Assembly: GCA_039707655.1 (NCBI GenBank)
Contig: CM077672.1
Coordinates: 353,692,031 to 353,756,030 of the forward strand
Reading direction: 5' to 3'
DNA: 64,000 nt
Source: Elymus sibiricus
Lineage: Eukaryota; Streptophyta; Magnoliopsida; Poales; Poaceae
The notes under the pieces are model-generated. The model was given only the letters and a program-made list of their open reading frames with translations, was not told the origin of the DNA and made no database searches. Positions 50,801 through 61,611 of the stretch are shown one piece after another. Position numbers and translations under genes: made by a program. Numbering within the stretch: position 1 is the first letter of the stretch; every line of letters starts with the position of its first letter.

Positions 50801-53800
50801 AAACGCTTATGAACAGCGTGAAGGACCAACTCCCGATGTGCGTGGTGCTGTTGATGAAAAGATGCCACTTCCATCTAGCCAAGCACAAAACTCAGATGTT
50901 AGGCCTGATTCAGCACCAATCGGTGATGATGCTCATCGTACTAGTGGCGATGAGCCAGCGACAAGCTCTTTACGTGATTCACAGGCACATCCTCCTGCAG
51001 GAATTCAGAATGCACCTGTAGTTTTCTCAAAAAAGATCGAGTCACCAAGACCACCCTCCACTGATAAAAAATTCATGACTAGCCCCACAACAGCTCTAGA
51101 TACTCCACAAGGTACCGCACCACATAAAGCTACCACTGCTAAACATAAATTTACTCCACTAGATAACCAGTCTTTTTTATACGGACAATGTGTGCACTTT
51201 TTAATGGACCATTTTATATCAGGCAATTTTTGCAAAACATAAATTAACCATCATTTGTTGTACTTTGCAGATAAAAATCAAACTCAGTCTCCACAGTTGT
51301 CTCCTATTGTCTCCCCAATTGAAGAAATTGAGGCACGAGACAATGGATCTGGCAAGCCCGAGGAGATTGCGCCTAATTCAGCAGCATCCAGTGATGATGC
51401 TCTTCGTACAAGTGGCGATGGGCCAGCCACAAGTTCTTTACGTGATTCACAGGCTCAGCCTCCTGTAGGAACTGAGAATGTTCCTGCTGTTTTCTTGGAA
51501 AAGATTGAGTCACCAAGACCACCCTCCACTGATCAAAAACTGATGACTAGCCCCACAACAGCTCTAAATGCTTCACAAAGTACCGCACCACGTAAAGTTA
51601 CCACTGATAAGCATAAATTTACTGCAGTAGATAACCAGTCCTTTTTATACGGACAATGTGTGCACTTTTTAATGGACCATTTTATATCAGACAATTTTTG
51701 CAAAGCATAAATTAATTATCATTTGCTGTACTTTGCAGATAAAGATCGAACTCGGTCTCCACAGTTGTCAACTTCTATTGCCTCCCCACTTGAAGAAACT
51801 GAGGCACAAGACACTCAATCTGACAAGCCTGAGAAGATTAGGCCTAACTCAGCACCAACCAGTGATGATGCTCTTCGGAGAAGTGTTGATGGGCCAGCCC
51901 CAAGTTCTTTACGTAATTCACAGGCACAACCTCCTGCAGGAACTCAAAATGTACCTACTCTTTTCTCGGGAAAGATTGAGTCACCAAGACCACCCTCCAT
52001 TGATCAAGAACTGACGACTCCTGTGACTAGCCCTGTAACAGCTCCAGATACTCCACAAGGTACCGCACTACGTTAAGCAACCACTGCTAAACATTAATTT
52101 ACTCCACTAGATAACCGGTCCTTTTTGTATGGGCAATATGTGCACTTTTTAATGGACCATTTTAGATCTGATAATTTTTGCAAAACATAAATTAACCATC
52201 ATTTGCTGTACTTTGCAGATAAAGATCGAACTCGGTCTCCACAATTGTCTCCTTCTGTCGTCTCTCCAGTTGAAGAAACTGAGGCACGAGACACTGGATC
52301 TAACAAGCCCGAGAAGATTATGCCTAGTCCAGCACAAGCCAATGATGACGCTCTTCGGAGAAGTGTTGATGGGCCAGCACCAAGTTCTTTACGTAATTCA
52401 CAAGCACAGCCTCCTGCAGGAACTCAGAATGTACCTAGTATTTTCTCGGGAAAGATGGAGTCACAAAGACCACCCTCCACTGTTCAAAAACTAATGACTA
52501 GCCCCACAACAGCTCTAGATGCTCCACAAGGTACTGCACCATATAAAGCTACCACTGCTAAACATAAATTTACTCCACTAGATAACTAGTCCTTTTTATA
52601 CGGACAATGTGTGCACTTTTTAATGGACCATTTTATATCAGGCAATTTTTGCAAAACATAAATTAACCATCATTTGCTATAATTTGCAGATAAAGATCGA
52701 ACTAGGTCTCCCCAGTTGTCTCCTGTTGTCTCCCCAATTGAAGAAACAGAGGCACGAGACACTGGATCTGACACGCCCGAGAAGATTAGGCTTAATTCAG
52801 CACCAGCCAATGATGATGCTCTTCGGAGAAGTGTTGATGGGTCAGCCCCAAGTTCTTTACGTGATTCACAGTCACAACCTCCTGTTTTCTCGGGAAAGAT
52901 CGAGTCACCAAGACCACCCTCCACTGATCAAGAACTGACGAATCCTATGATTAGTCCCACAACAGCTCCAGATACTCCACAAGGTACCGCATTACGTAAA
53001 GCAGCCACTGCTAAACATGAATCTATTCCACTAGATAACCGGCCCTTTTTGTATGGGAAATATATGCACTTTTTAATGGACCATTTTAGATCTGATGAGT
53101 TTTGCAAAACATAAATTAACCATCGTTTGCTGTACTTTGCAGATAAAGATCGAACTCGGTCTCCACAATTGTCTCCTTTTGTTGTCTCCCCAGTTGAAGA
53201 AACTGAGGCACGAGACACTGGATCTGACAAGCCCGAGAAGATTAGGCTTAATTCAGCACCAGCCAATGATGATGCTCTTCGGAGAAGTGTTGATGGGTCA
53301 GCCCCAAGTTCTTTACGTGATTCACAGTCACAACCTCCTGTTTTCTCGGGAAAGATCGAGTCACCAAGACCACCCTCCACTGATCAAGAACTGACGAATC
53401 CTATGATTAGTCCCACAACAGCTCCAGATACTCCACAAGGTACCGCATTACGTAAAGCAGCCACTGCTAAACATGAATCTATTCCACTAGATAACCGGCC
53501 CTTTTTGTATGGGAAATATATGCACTTTTTAATGGACCATTTTAGATCTGATGAGTTTTGCAAAACATAAATTAACCATCGTTTGCTGTACTTTGCAGAT
53601 AAAGATCGAACTCGGTCTCCACAATTGTCTCCTTTTGTTGTCTCCCCAGTTGAAGAAACAGAGGCACGAGACACTGGATCTGACACGCCCGAGAAGATTA
53701 GGCTTAATTCAGCACCAGCCAATGATGATGCTCTTCGGAGAAGTGTTGATGGGTCAGCCCCAAGTTCTTTACGTGATTCACAGTCACAACCTCCTGTTTT

Positions 53801-56297
53801 CTCGGGAAAGATCGAGTCACCAAGACCACCCTCCACTGATCAAGAACTGACGAATCCTATGATTAGTACCACAACAGCTCCAGATACTCCACAAGGTACC
53901 GCATTACGTAAAGCAGCCACTGCTAAACATGAATCTATTCCACTAGATAACCGGCCCTTTTTGTATGGGAAATATATGCACTTTTTAATGGACCATTTTA
54001 GATTTGATGATTTTTGCAAAACATAAATTAACCCTCATTTGCTGTACTTTGAAGATAAAGATCGAACTCGGTCTCCACAGTTGTCTCCTTCTATTGTCTC
54101 CCCAATTGAAGAAACCGAGGCACGAGACACTGGATCTGACAAGCCCGAGAAGATTAGGCTTAAGTCAGCACCAGCCAATGATGATGCTCTTCGGAGAAGT
54201 GTTGATGGGTCAGCCCCTAGTTCTTTACGTGATTCACAGTCACAACCTCCTGTTTTCTTGGGAAAGATCGAGTCACCAATACCACCCTCCACTGATCAAG
54301 AACTGACGAATCCTATGATTAGTCCCACAACAGCTCCAGATACTCCACAAGGTACCACATTACGTAAAGCAGCCACTGCTAAACATGAATCTATTCCACT
54401 AGATAACCGGCCCTTTTTGTATGGGAAATATATGCACTTTTTAATGGACCATTTTAGATCTGATGATTTTGCCAAAACATAAATTAACCCTCATTTGCTG
54501 TACTTTGCAGATAAAGATCGAACTCAGTCTCCACAATTGTCTCCTTTTGTTGTCTCCCCAGTTGAAGAAACTGAGGCACGAGACACTGGATCTGACAAGC
54601 CCGAGAAGAGGCTTAGTTCAGCACCAGCCAATGATGATGCTCTTCGGAGAAGTGTTGATGGGTCAGCCCCAAGTTCTTTACGTGATTCACAGTCACAACC
54701 TCCTGTTTTCTCAGGAAAGATCGAGTCACCAAGACCACCCTCCACTGATCAAGAACTGACGAATCCTATGATTAGTCCCACAACAGCTCCAGATACTCCA
54801 CAAGGTACCGCATTACGTAAAGCAGCCACTGCTAAACATGAATCTATTCCACTAGATAACCGGCCCTTTTTGTATGGGAAATATATGCACTTTTTAATGG
54901 ACCATTTTAGATCTGATGAGTTTTGCAAAACATAAATTAACCATCGTTTGCTGTACTTTGCAGATAAAGATCGAACTCGGTCTCCACAATTGTCTCCTTT
55001 TGTTGTCTCCCCAGTTGAAGAAACTGAGGCACGAGACACTGGATCTGACAAGCCCGAGAAGATTAGGCTTAATTCAGCACCAGCCAATGATGATGCTCTT
55101 CGGAGAAGTGTTGATGGGTCAGCCCCAAGTTCTTTACGTGATTCACAGTCACAACCTCCTGTTTTCTCGGGAAAGATCGAATCACCAAGACCACCCTCCA
55201 CTGATCAAGAACTGACGAATCCTATGATTAGTCCCACAACGGCTCCAGATACTCCACAAGGTACCGCATTACGTAAAGCAGCCACTGCTAAACATGAATT
55301 TATTCCAGTAGATAACCGGCCCTTGTTGTATGGGCAATATATGCACTTTTTAATGGACCATTTTAGATCTGACAACTTTTGCAAAACATAAATTAACCAT
55401 CATTTGCTGTACTTTGCAGATAAAGATCGAACTCGGTCTCCACAATTGTCTCCTTTTGTTGCCTCCACAATTGAAGAAACTGAGGCACGAGACACTGGAT
55501 CTGAGAAGCCTGAGGAGATAAGGCGTAATTCAGCAACAAGCGGTGATGATGCTCTTCGGACAAGTGTTGATGAGCCAGCTGCAAGTTCTCTTCGTGATTC
55601 ACAGGCACAACCTCCTGCAGGAACTCAAAATGAACCTGCTGTTTTCTCTGAAAAGATCGAGTCACCAAGACAACCCTCCACTGATCAAGAAGTCATGACT
55701 CCTATGACTAGCCCCACACCAGCTCCAGATGCTACACAAGGTGGCGAAACCAAGGCACCAACTTCTGAAACCGAGATGTTTGAAGAAACAGATCTCCCAC
55801 CAATCGACAAGAGCAGTACTAGGCAATCTCCGTCAGAAACGTCCGACAAACTGGAACACCAACAACAGCCTTCACCGCCGAAAGAAAGCATGCAAGCAAC
55901 TGAAGATTCTGGGAGGCAACAACGGGCTGGCCAAGCTGTCTTCCAACCAACACTGGACAACAAAAGGCAAATTGAAGAACCCGAGCGACAAGACAATGCA
56001 ACTGACGACCCCAGAGAGAAGAATGGAGCATCTCAAAAAAGGCCTGCTTTGGAACAACAACAGGGCGGAAATGTCCCAAGGGTTCAGCGGGAGAGCGACG
56101 ACATGAACAACAGCTCCAATCCAATTAAAAATGCACCAGGTAGCATTCAGGCAGACAACAAACCCGTGAGCACTCCTGAAGAACCCAGGCGACAAGCACA
56201 GCCGGAAGGCAAAACTCGAGGCGGCGAAACCAAGGCACCACCAGCCTCTGAAACCGAGCAGCCTGAAGGAAGAGATCTCCCATCAACCAGCACTTGA
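38833..56297 (+). CDS. Phi-class GST domain fused to a giant repetitive low-complexity tail, 21 exons
   Basis: Exons: 38833-38991, 39118-39172, 41287-46803, 46916-47527, 47633-48547, 48660-48773, 48885-49436, 49549-49695, 49773-49856, 49986-50435, 50578-51111, 51271-51579, 51739-52059, 52219-52530, 52690-52983, 53143-53439, 53599-53895, 54055-54351, 54511-54804, 54964-55260, 55420-56297. All are GT..AG; from exon 2 onward every junction is phase 1; the spliced frame is open for about 4,244 residues. The start codon has the context GCCACCATGG. Residues 1 to about 216 are a phi GST: SRVLACLYEK and ESREICHHI in the thioredoxin-fold half, LAGNKFTLADLVHLPNSYH and WWHAISSR in the helical half. The usual catalytic Ser position reads Leu (IILPDVSRVLAC). 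A Gln/Arg-rich helix follows (about 217-250), then a Pro/Ser/Thr/Glu/Lys-rich tail with no membrane segment. The tail's function is unknown. Exon 8 may instead end at 49662. Confidence 0.75.
39744..39795. mobile_element. Decayed Stowaway remnant
   Basis: CTACTGCCTCTGTAAACTAA and ATGAGGGAGTAG resemble degraded Stowaway ends around an AATATAAGACGC core. It lies in intron 2 of the GST fusion gene. Confidence 0.45.
40651..41065 (-). mobile_element. LINE fragment in intron 2 of the GST fusion gene
   Basis: On the minus strand the frame 41064-40771 encodes the end of a plant LINE polyprotein, with LTAWMIWKQRNACVFDG, a motif found at the C-terminus of LINE reverse transcriptase proteins. A short 3' UTR and an A-run (poly-T at 40651-40660 on the plus strand) follow. 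It is truncated at its 5' end and inserted antisense to the host gene. Confidence 0.8.
42663..44870 (+). repeat. Duplicated block of about 520 bp within exon 3, offset 1,689 bp
   Basis: 42663-43185 and 44352-44870 encode closely similar text (HQKLQSE.WH, LSNLKGETDD, DQRRDVSSMLWQ, VQGIAEEDKASSDQGGAVR). The offset is 563 codons. The second copy ends in the fourth YARKD unit, so this duplication took part of the tandem array with it. Confidence 0.85.
43011..43880 (+). repeat. Three tandem coding repeats of 279-300 bp in exon 3
   Basis: Units start at 43011, 43311 and 43590 with codons for YARKDAAEARRFPADRR and continue through DDTQAIPLYDDD..NQEARETASAPRR and PVNAPHDAVPPPKQ. A fourth, shorter unit is at 44703. 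Lengths are multiples of three, so the frame is preserved. Asp runs (GAT repeats) vary among copies. Confidence 0.9.
46095..49664 (+). repeat. Tandem duplication spanning the end of exon 3 to exon 8
   Basis: 46095-47752 (end of exon 3, exon 4, start of exon 5) is repeated by 47754-49664 (rest of exon 5, exons 6 and 7, start of exon 8). Shared text includes PIKxERxPSVYxEDHLVAQ, KPQTIFxQEARPSA and ETRKEETIVAAAGPT. The introns correspond too. The second copy has an extra 114-bp exon (exon 6) that repeats the end of the preceding exon. All junctions are phase 1, so the frame survives. Confidence 0.85.
51112..55419 (+). repeat. Tandem array of symmetric exon-intron units (453-480 bp)
   Basis: Exon starts at 51271, 51739, 52219, 52690, 53143, 53599, 54055, 54511, 54964 and 55420 are spaced 468, 480, 471, 453, 456, 456, 456, 453 and 456 bp. 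Each unit is an exon beginning ATAAAGATCGAACTC after TTTGCAG and ending CCACAAG before GTACCG, plus an intron of about 160 bp. Exons are phase 1-1 and about 99 residues (SPQLSPFVVSPVEETEARD, then DDALRRSVDGSAPSSLRDSQ). The units at 52690-55260 are nearly identical in both exon and intron. The end of exon 11 and the start of exon 21 belong to the same family. Confidence 0.95.
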
Positions 56298-57175
56298 TGC
56301 TGGAGTGCACCGCTGAATAAATATCAAGGAGAAGTCTGTTTGGAAATTCAGGTTTTCCGTCTTTGCTTACCTGTCCTTGTGTTTTGTTCAGGTAATAAGG
56401 CCCGTTCACTTGAATGGCGGTGCCATTGATCGTCATGCACTTTTTGTGTTCCTTCTTTTTTTTGAAAAAAAGCTGGTGGCTCGTGAAAGCATTTGTACTG
56501 TGTCTGAATTTGTAACACTGAAACTGCGAGCGGCAGCACTGTTGTTTCCAACCTAGTTGTGAACAATCCGGTTATATTTCAGAATGGCTCTCTGCAGATT
56601 TTATTACTACATCCAACTAGAAACAAGATTTGAGAAGATGGTGTCTTGTGTGGGCTCAGCAGCACTCGCCCTCCTCGGCGTCAACTGTGGACAACCGAGT
56701 TGGGAAGTGACTGAGTTCAGATGAGAAACAGAGAAGAAGGTGGGAGCTTGGTAGTTGGTTTCTGTGGAGATATTTGATATCCAGAACCGAGTGCAGGACA
56801 GGGACAGGGCCAGGGCCGGCTTATCCACTCACACTCTGTGGCGCGTGGCACCTGCAGGGAATCGGCCATTATCTTCTTTTAGCAGGTGACGACGATGTGT
56901 GCCGACTCCGTCCGTCCGTCCGTCCGTCAGTCACCACTCCCAAGTCCCAACTCCCACGGCCGTCTCGTCTCTGTCCCATCGCATCCGCGCCGACGAGGAA
57001 GGCGCCGGCGAGCGAGCCGAGGCGACTTTCGCGCGCGGGGCGGGGCGGGGGTCAACGGTCGCGCAGCTACTCTTCCTCGCTTATTACTTGCACCGCAGTC
57101 CAGGCAAAGGCGGGCCAAGCCCTCACGCAATCAACGACGCAAGCAAGCACAGGCAGCTTGCCACCGGCGCGGCGC
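56298..57175. other. Intergenic spacer and hydrolase promoter
   Basis: Contains the 3' UTR of the GST fusion gene, a short (CCGT)n microsatellite at about 56907-56928, and a GC-rich proximal promoter. No separate gene is supported. Confidence 0.45.
56313..56322 (+). terminator. Possible poly-A signal of the GST fusion gene
   Basis: AATAAATATC lies 17 bp after the stop codon. Plant poly-A signals are loose, so this is only a candidate. Confidence 0.35.
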
Positions 57176-57183
57176 CTATAAAT
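57176..57183 (+). promoter_or_regulatory. TATA box of the alpha/beta hydrolase gene
   Basis: CTATAAATG in a GC-rich context, about 120 bp upstream of the start codon at 57300. Confidence 0.65.
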
Positions 57184-57439
57184 GATCGGCCGGAAGGAAC
57201 CAGCCAGCCAGCCACCTGCACCACCACCAAGTCAACACAGCCTTCCATTCCGTCTCCAAGCGAGACAAACTTTGCCGCCACGACTAGGATAGGATCGGGA
57301 TGGCGAAAGCGGAGGCGGGTTCCACGTGGCCGTCCGCGCTGCGCTGGATCCCCACCTCCGCCGACCGCATCGTCGCCGCCGAGAAGCGACTCCTCTCCCT
57401 AGTCAAGTAAGCAGGTTACAAGGATAACGGACGTTTGGC

Positions 57440-57832
57440 TCTAGGCCTTCATGGAGACCTTTTTTTGAAAAAAATCAAAATTCAAACTTTTCGGTTTCAA
57501 TTTTTTTTTAAAAAAATTGTGCAAGTAAACAAGGATGTTATGTATATATGTGTAAAATTTCACGATGAAAAACGTTGAAATGCGACCTGTACAAAAAAGA
57601 CAAATTCATGACCTGTGAGGATGAATAGTATCATGTGTTAAAAAGCCTCATATTTGTCTTTTTTGCACAGCCCTCATTTCAACGTATTTTGCTCTGAAAA
57701 TTTACACACATGTGTGTTATGCCTTCATGTATACCTGTGTTTTTTTTTCAGAATTTTTTGAAACGTAGAAAATATGAAATTTGACGAAATTCGATTTTTT
57801 CAAAACCGAGCTCCATGCCTCCAAAGACAATA
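57440..57832. mobile_element. Foldback MITE with long inverted arms, intron 1 of the hydrolase gene
   Basis: Left arm CATGGAGACC..TTTGAAAAAAATC..CGTTGAAATG mirrors the right arm, which reversed reads GGCATGGAGCTCGGTTTTG..CGTTGAAATG. Arms are about 170 bp and the centre is near 57610-57650. No coding. Confidence 0.65.
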
Positions 57833-57852
57833 TTCGGGTTACATGGGAGTAT

Positions 57853-58685
57853 TTTTAACAAAACAACTAGTACCACAATTCGACCGACCCTGACCAAAAA
57901 CTATCACTTTAGAAAATTTTGCTGAAAACTACCACTATATGACTTTTTTTTCTTTTGACAAAAAACTACCGTCTGACAACTACCTGATTAGGCATTTTTA
58001 AACCCGTTTATGATAGGTTGGGCTCACTCGTAAGCGCTGACGAGGCAGAGTAGTCAACTCTTTTTATCTAACTGTTATGTTGACTGTTATGACAGATGAG
58101 ACCCACGTGTCAGTTGTCTTCTTTCTCTGTCTCTCTCAAAAAGAACTCCCAACCAAATTTAGAAAAAACTATGTCCGACACCTCCAGCCGTCGGCCGGCA
58201 AGCCACCGTCGCGCCTCACACTCTGCCTGGGGACAACTTCTACATGACACCCATACGCCATGCTCAGGCCGGCCAGCTCGGGCGGTGTCCAGCTCGCGCA
58301 GTCAGCTGTGGCGGAGGCCAGCTCGCCCGGCGGTGCGATGGCCAGCTCGCCACCACCGACCACACATATGAACTGCTTGAAAAAATGTCCAGGGGAAAAT
58401 GTTTGGAGGAAGAAGCGAATTGATGCTTACATTTGGGTCCCACCTGTCATAACAGTCAATATAACGGTCAATCAAGCAGAATTGACTACTCTGCCACGTC
58501 AGCGCTTACGAGTGGGCCCATCTGTCATAAACGAGTTTAAAAACGCCTAATCGGGCAGTTGGCAGACTTGGTAGTTTTTTGCAAAAAAAATAGTCGTAGA
58601 GTGGTAGTTTTCAGCAAAATTTTCTAAAGTGGTAGTTTTTCGTCAGGGTCGGTCGAATTCTGATAGTTTTTTGTTAAATACTTCG
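57853..58685. mobile_element. Mutator-like element with inverted ends of about 250 bp, intron 1 of the hydrolase gene
   Basis: The left arm (57853-58113) and right arm (58428-58685) are inverted copies. Both share the AATTCGACCGACCCTGAC, AAACTACCACT, GATTAGGC.TTTTTAAAC and CACTCGTAAGCGCTGACG segments. The centre (58114-58427) is unrelated GC-rich DNA that could be captured sequence. Long inverted ends fit Mutator-type non-autonomous elements. No clear 9-bp target duplication was found. Confidence 0.75.
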
Positions 58686-58858
58686 CTATAAGGATTTAAA
58701 TAATGTACAATACCACTTTAGAAATTTTTGCTAAATACTCTTCTATAGCTGGCGACTCTACGGTCCGCTCCTCTTCTATAAGTGGTATATATTGTACATG
58801 GTGACTATAAAATTGGCTATAGATGAAATGGCAACAATATGACTCAGAAAAGCAATTC

Positions 58859-59221
58859 GGCTCCGGGGAGCACGTGCTCCCGCCTATGAAAAATGATTTT
58901 CGAAATATCAAAAAAATTGGGACAAATTTTTTTGGTGATCTTTGTCACATACAAATGCTACATGTAAATTTTGAGGCAAAAAGGTTAAGCATTTTGGCCT
59001 GCGCAAAAAAAACAAATCAAAGACAAAATGTCACCACAAAATGACAACCCAAATTTGTTTTTTTCACCGACGAAACACCGCTGCTCCGTTTCGCATGAAA
59101 TTTGTCAAGCATGCTTGCGACACCAACACGATCATCTACAATTTTTTTTCAGAATTTTTCGAAAACATTTTCTATTATTTTTGAGGTTACTGTTCATCCG
59201 GGTGCATTTGCACCCGGGAGC
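58859..59221. mobile_element. MITE with GGCTCC..GAGCC ends, intron 1 of the hydrolase gene
   Basis: The left GGCTCCGGGGAGCACGTGC pairs loosely with the right end, which reversed reads GGCTCCCGGGTGCAAATGC. The AT-rich interior is typical of cereal MITEs of this type. Confidence 0.55.
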
Positions 59222-59302
59222 CAAAACGCCCGCCCCCAATATGACTATACTATTAACCATGCTCTAAGGTACAATCAGTAGGCTGTAAGGATTAAAATAT
59301 TA

Positions 59303-59406
59303 CTATCTCTGTTTGGAATTACTTGACGCCGAAATGGATGTATCTAGACGTATTTCAGGTCTAGGTACATCTATTTCAGTGTCAAGTAACTTCGAACGAA
59401 GCGAGT
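59303..59406. mobile_element. Stowaway-like MITE, decayed, intron 1 of the hydrolase gene
   Basis: CTATCTCTGTTTGGAATTAC and the mirrored GTAACTTCGAACGAAGCGAG form the arms. The interior TTACTTGACGCCGAAATGGATG repeats in inverted form (CATCTATTTCAGTGTCAAGTAA). Confidence 0.65.
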
Positions 59407-60592
59407 ATATTTTTATTGAGTTGGATGGGAGAAAAGAGGAAACAGAACAGCAGTGGGCTGTAGATTAACAGTCAGCTATAGCATGGGCTTCAAAAAATAT
59501 TGTGAGGATGTAAGGTGAGCCAGATATTAATAAAGTAGTATACATCTTAGTAATTAATTACTACCCACTATACATGTTGCCTAGTATTAGGTTGGTTATA
59601 TGTGACGTGACAACTTTATATAGCCGACTGTTGGCTTAACCATGCTCTTATTATTAGCCGACGACAATATGGATGGTTTTAACTTTGCAGGTCATACTAC
59701 CTTCTTTTTCGAAGAAAAAAAGGACGATGGCCCCTCCATAGAAATGCAGGAGATAGCTCACACAATATATTCCTCTGCTTTGGACCTTTCTGCTTATGTG
59801 ACACTCTTTTTTTTCCTTTACAGGACTGGGTATGTCCAAGAGCAAGTTAACATTGGCTCCGTTCCACGTGGGTCAAAAGCAAGATGGTTTAGATCATCAA
59901 GTGAAGAGCCAAGATTCATCAACACGGTGACATTTGATAGCAGCAAGGAGAATGCTCCCACCCTTGTAATGGTCCATGGTTATGGTGCCTCGCAGGGGCT
60001 CTTCTTTCGAAACTACGATGCCCTCGCAAGCCATTTCCGGGTCATTGCCATTGATCAGCTTGGGTAAGCTAGCTCTAAGAAAATTAAAAAGGACTCCACT
60101 AATTGTCAAAATTGTCTTTGGTACCTGTAGAAAAGGGACATTGATCTGAATAATTCTGTGCATCACAATACTTGCACACGATGTATTTTACATACCCATA
60201 GTAGGTTATGATTCATGACTTGTTGCCATGTCACATATATTGTTTTGGTTGTTGACTGCTATTGTTGTTGATGTTGCTTGCTTTAGTTATTTACGTAAAT
60301 AAAGATGCAATGTAGATTTATACTAGAATTTGAATGTTATCATGGTGTTAATTAGGAGGAAGACGTATGAACCTAGAATACGGAATACGCCCTATATGAC
60401 ATTCACTAGAAAAATCACCTCATCTAAAACGAAGATATCAAAAATTAGCCTGATAACACATGAAGTGTTTGCCTATTGTTCTTTCCATTACCCCACATTG
60501 CGTAGTGTCGAATTTTGCCTTCCTTTTGCAGTTGGGGTGGATCAAGCTTACCTGACTTCACATGTAAAAGTACCGAAGGTTAGATACAAATA

Positions 60593-60739
60593 CTCGCTCC
60601 GTTCACAAATATAATATGTTTTGGATATTTCAATATGGACTACATACGGACCTAAATGAGTGAACAAACACACTAAAACATGTCTATACATCCAATTCAG
60701 AAAAAGGTTAAAACATCTTATATTTGTGAATGGAGGGAG
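60593..60739. mobile_element. Stowaway MITE, about 147 bp, 14 bp after hydrolase exon 3
   Basis: CTCGCTCCGTTCACAAATAT at the left mirrors ATATTTGTGAATGGAGGGAG at the right, with TA on both sides (60591-60592 and 60740-60741). Confidence 0.85.
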
Positions 60740-61611
60740 TACTTTATTTGTCGTGCGACTTTTTGAGAAGTTGTAAGATGTTTCATTATGCTAGTTGTGA
60801 CCCTCGGTTGCAGATGTTATTTCTATTATTTAGCATACTATGGAATGTAATTTTATGGCAAAACACCTCGAAATGCTCCATTTAATTTGAGTTCTAGGTG
60901 ATTTTGTAAGCAACTTCTGTGAGAACCCCACGTAGATTTGATTTCTTTGTGGTTAGTTCTTGCTATATTCATTCTAGAAACAACGAGTAACATGTTCCCC
61001 TTCCTTCTTTTGGTCAACTTTGTAAATAGAAACGGATGCTTGGTTCATAGATTCTTTTGAGGAATGGCGCAAAGCAAAGAACCTCAACAATTTTATATTG
61101 CTTAGCCATTCTTTGGGAGGATATGTTGCTGCAAAGTATGCCTTACAGGTATATTTATAATAGTACATTTAGCAAGTCAAGCTACCCCACCGGTGCCTAT
61201 GATTGTACTAAAACCTATGTCTTATTTCAGCACCCTGAACGCGTGCAACACTTGATTTTGGTTGATCCCGCTGGCTTTTCGCCAGAAACAGATGATAGCG
61301 CCGAGCGATTAGCCAAGTTTAGAGCAACATGGAGAGGCATGCTAGTAAACCATCTTTGGGAGTCCAATTTTACTCAGAAAATTTTGAGGTAAGCCTAGCT
61401 TTGATCTTAAATTTGAATAATGTAGGTATCATTAGGTAAAGGGAGTAATCCACCTCGTTTGCCCATGGTGAAAATGTTCGAAGGGCTTGATTTCTCATTT
61501 TAGCAAAGCAGATGAGTACAATGTTCAGTTTTAAGTAGAGAAAGCCGATCTAATGCGGAAGCAATAGCACTTCTTATGTGACTTTTTCCGTGAGGATAAC
61601 AGTTCTTGTAA

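Noticed and set aside
52670..55201. Repeated antisense ORFs of 73-150 codons across the exon array
   Set aside because: They are mirror frames of the sense exons and recur only because the DNA repeats. The sense strand has matching splice sites and phase; the antisense has none.
51265..55215. Second-frame sense ORFs of about 90-100 codons in each array unit
   Set aside because: They read the exon in the wrong frame (IKIELGLHNCLL...) and do not connect across introns in phase.
51271..55420. Regular spacing reminiscent of a CRISPR array
   Set aside because: Units of about 456 bp are exon plus intron in a plant gene, far larger than CRISPR repeats and spacers.
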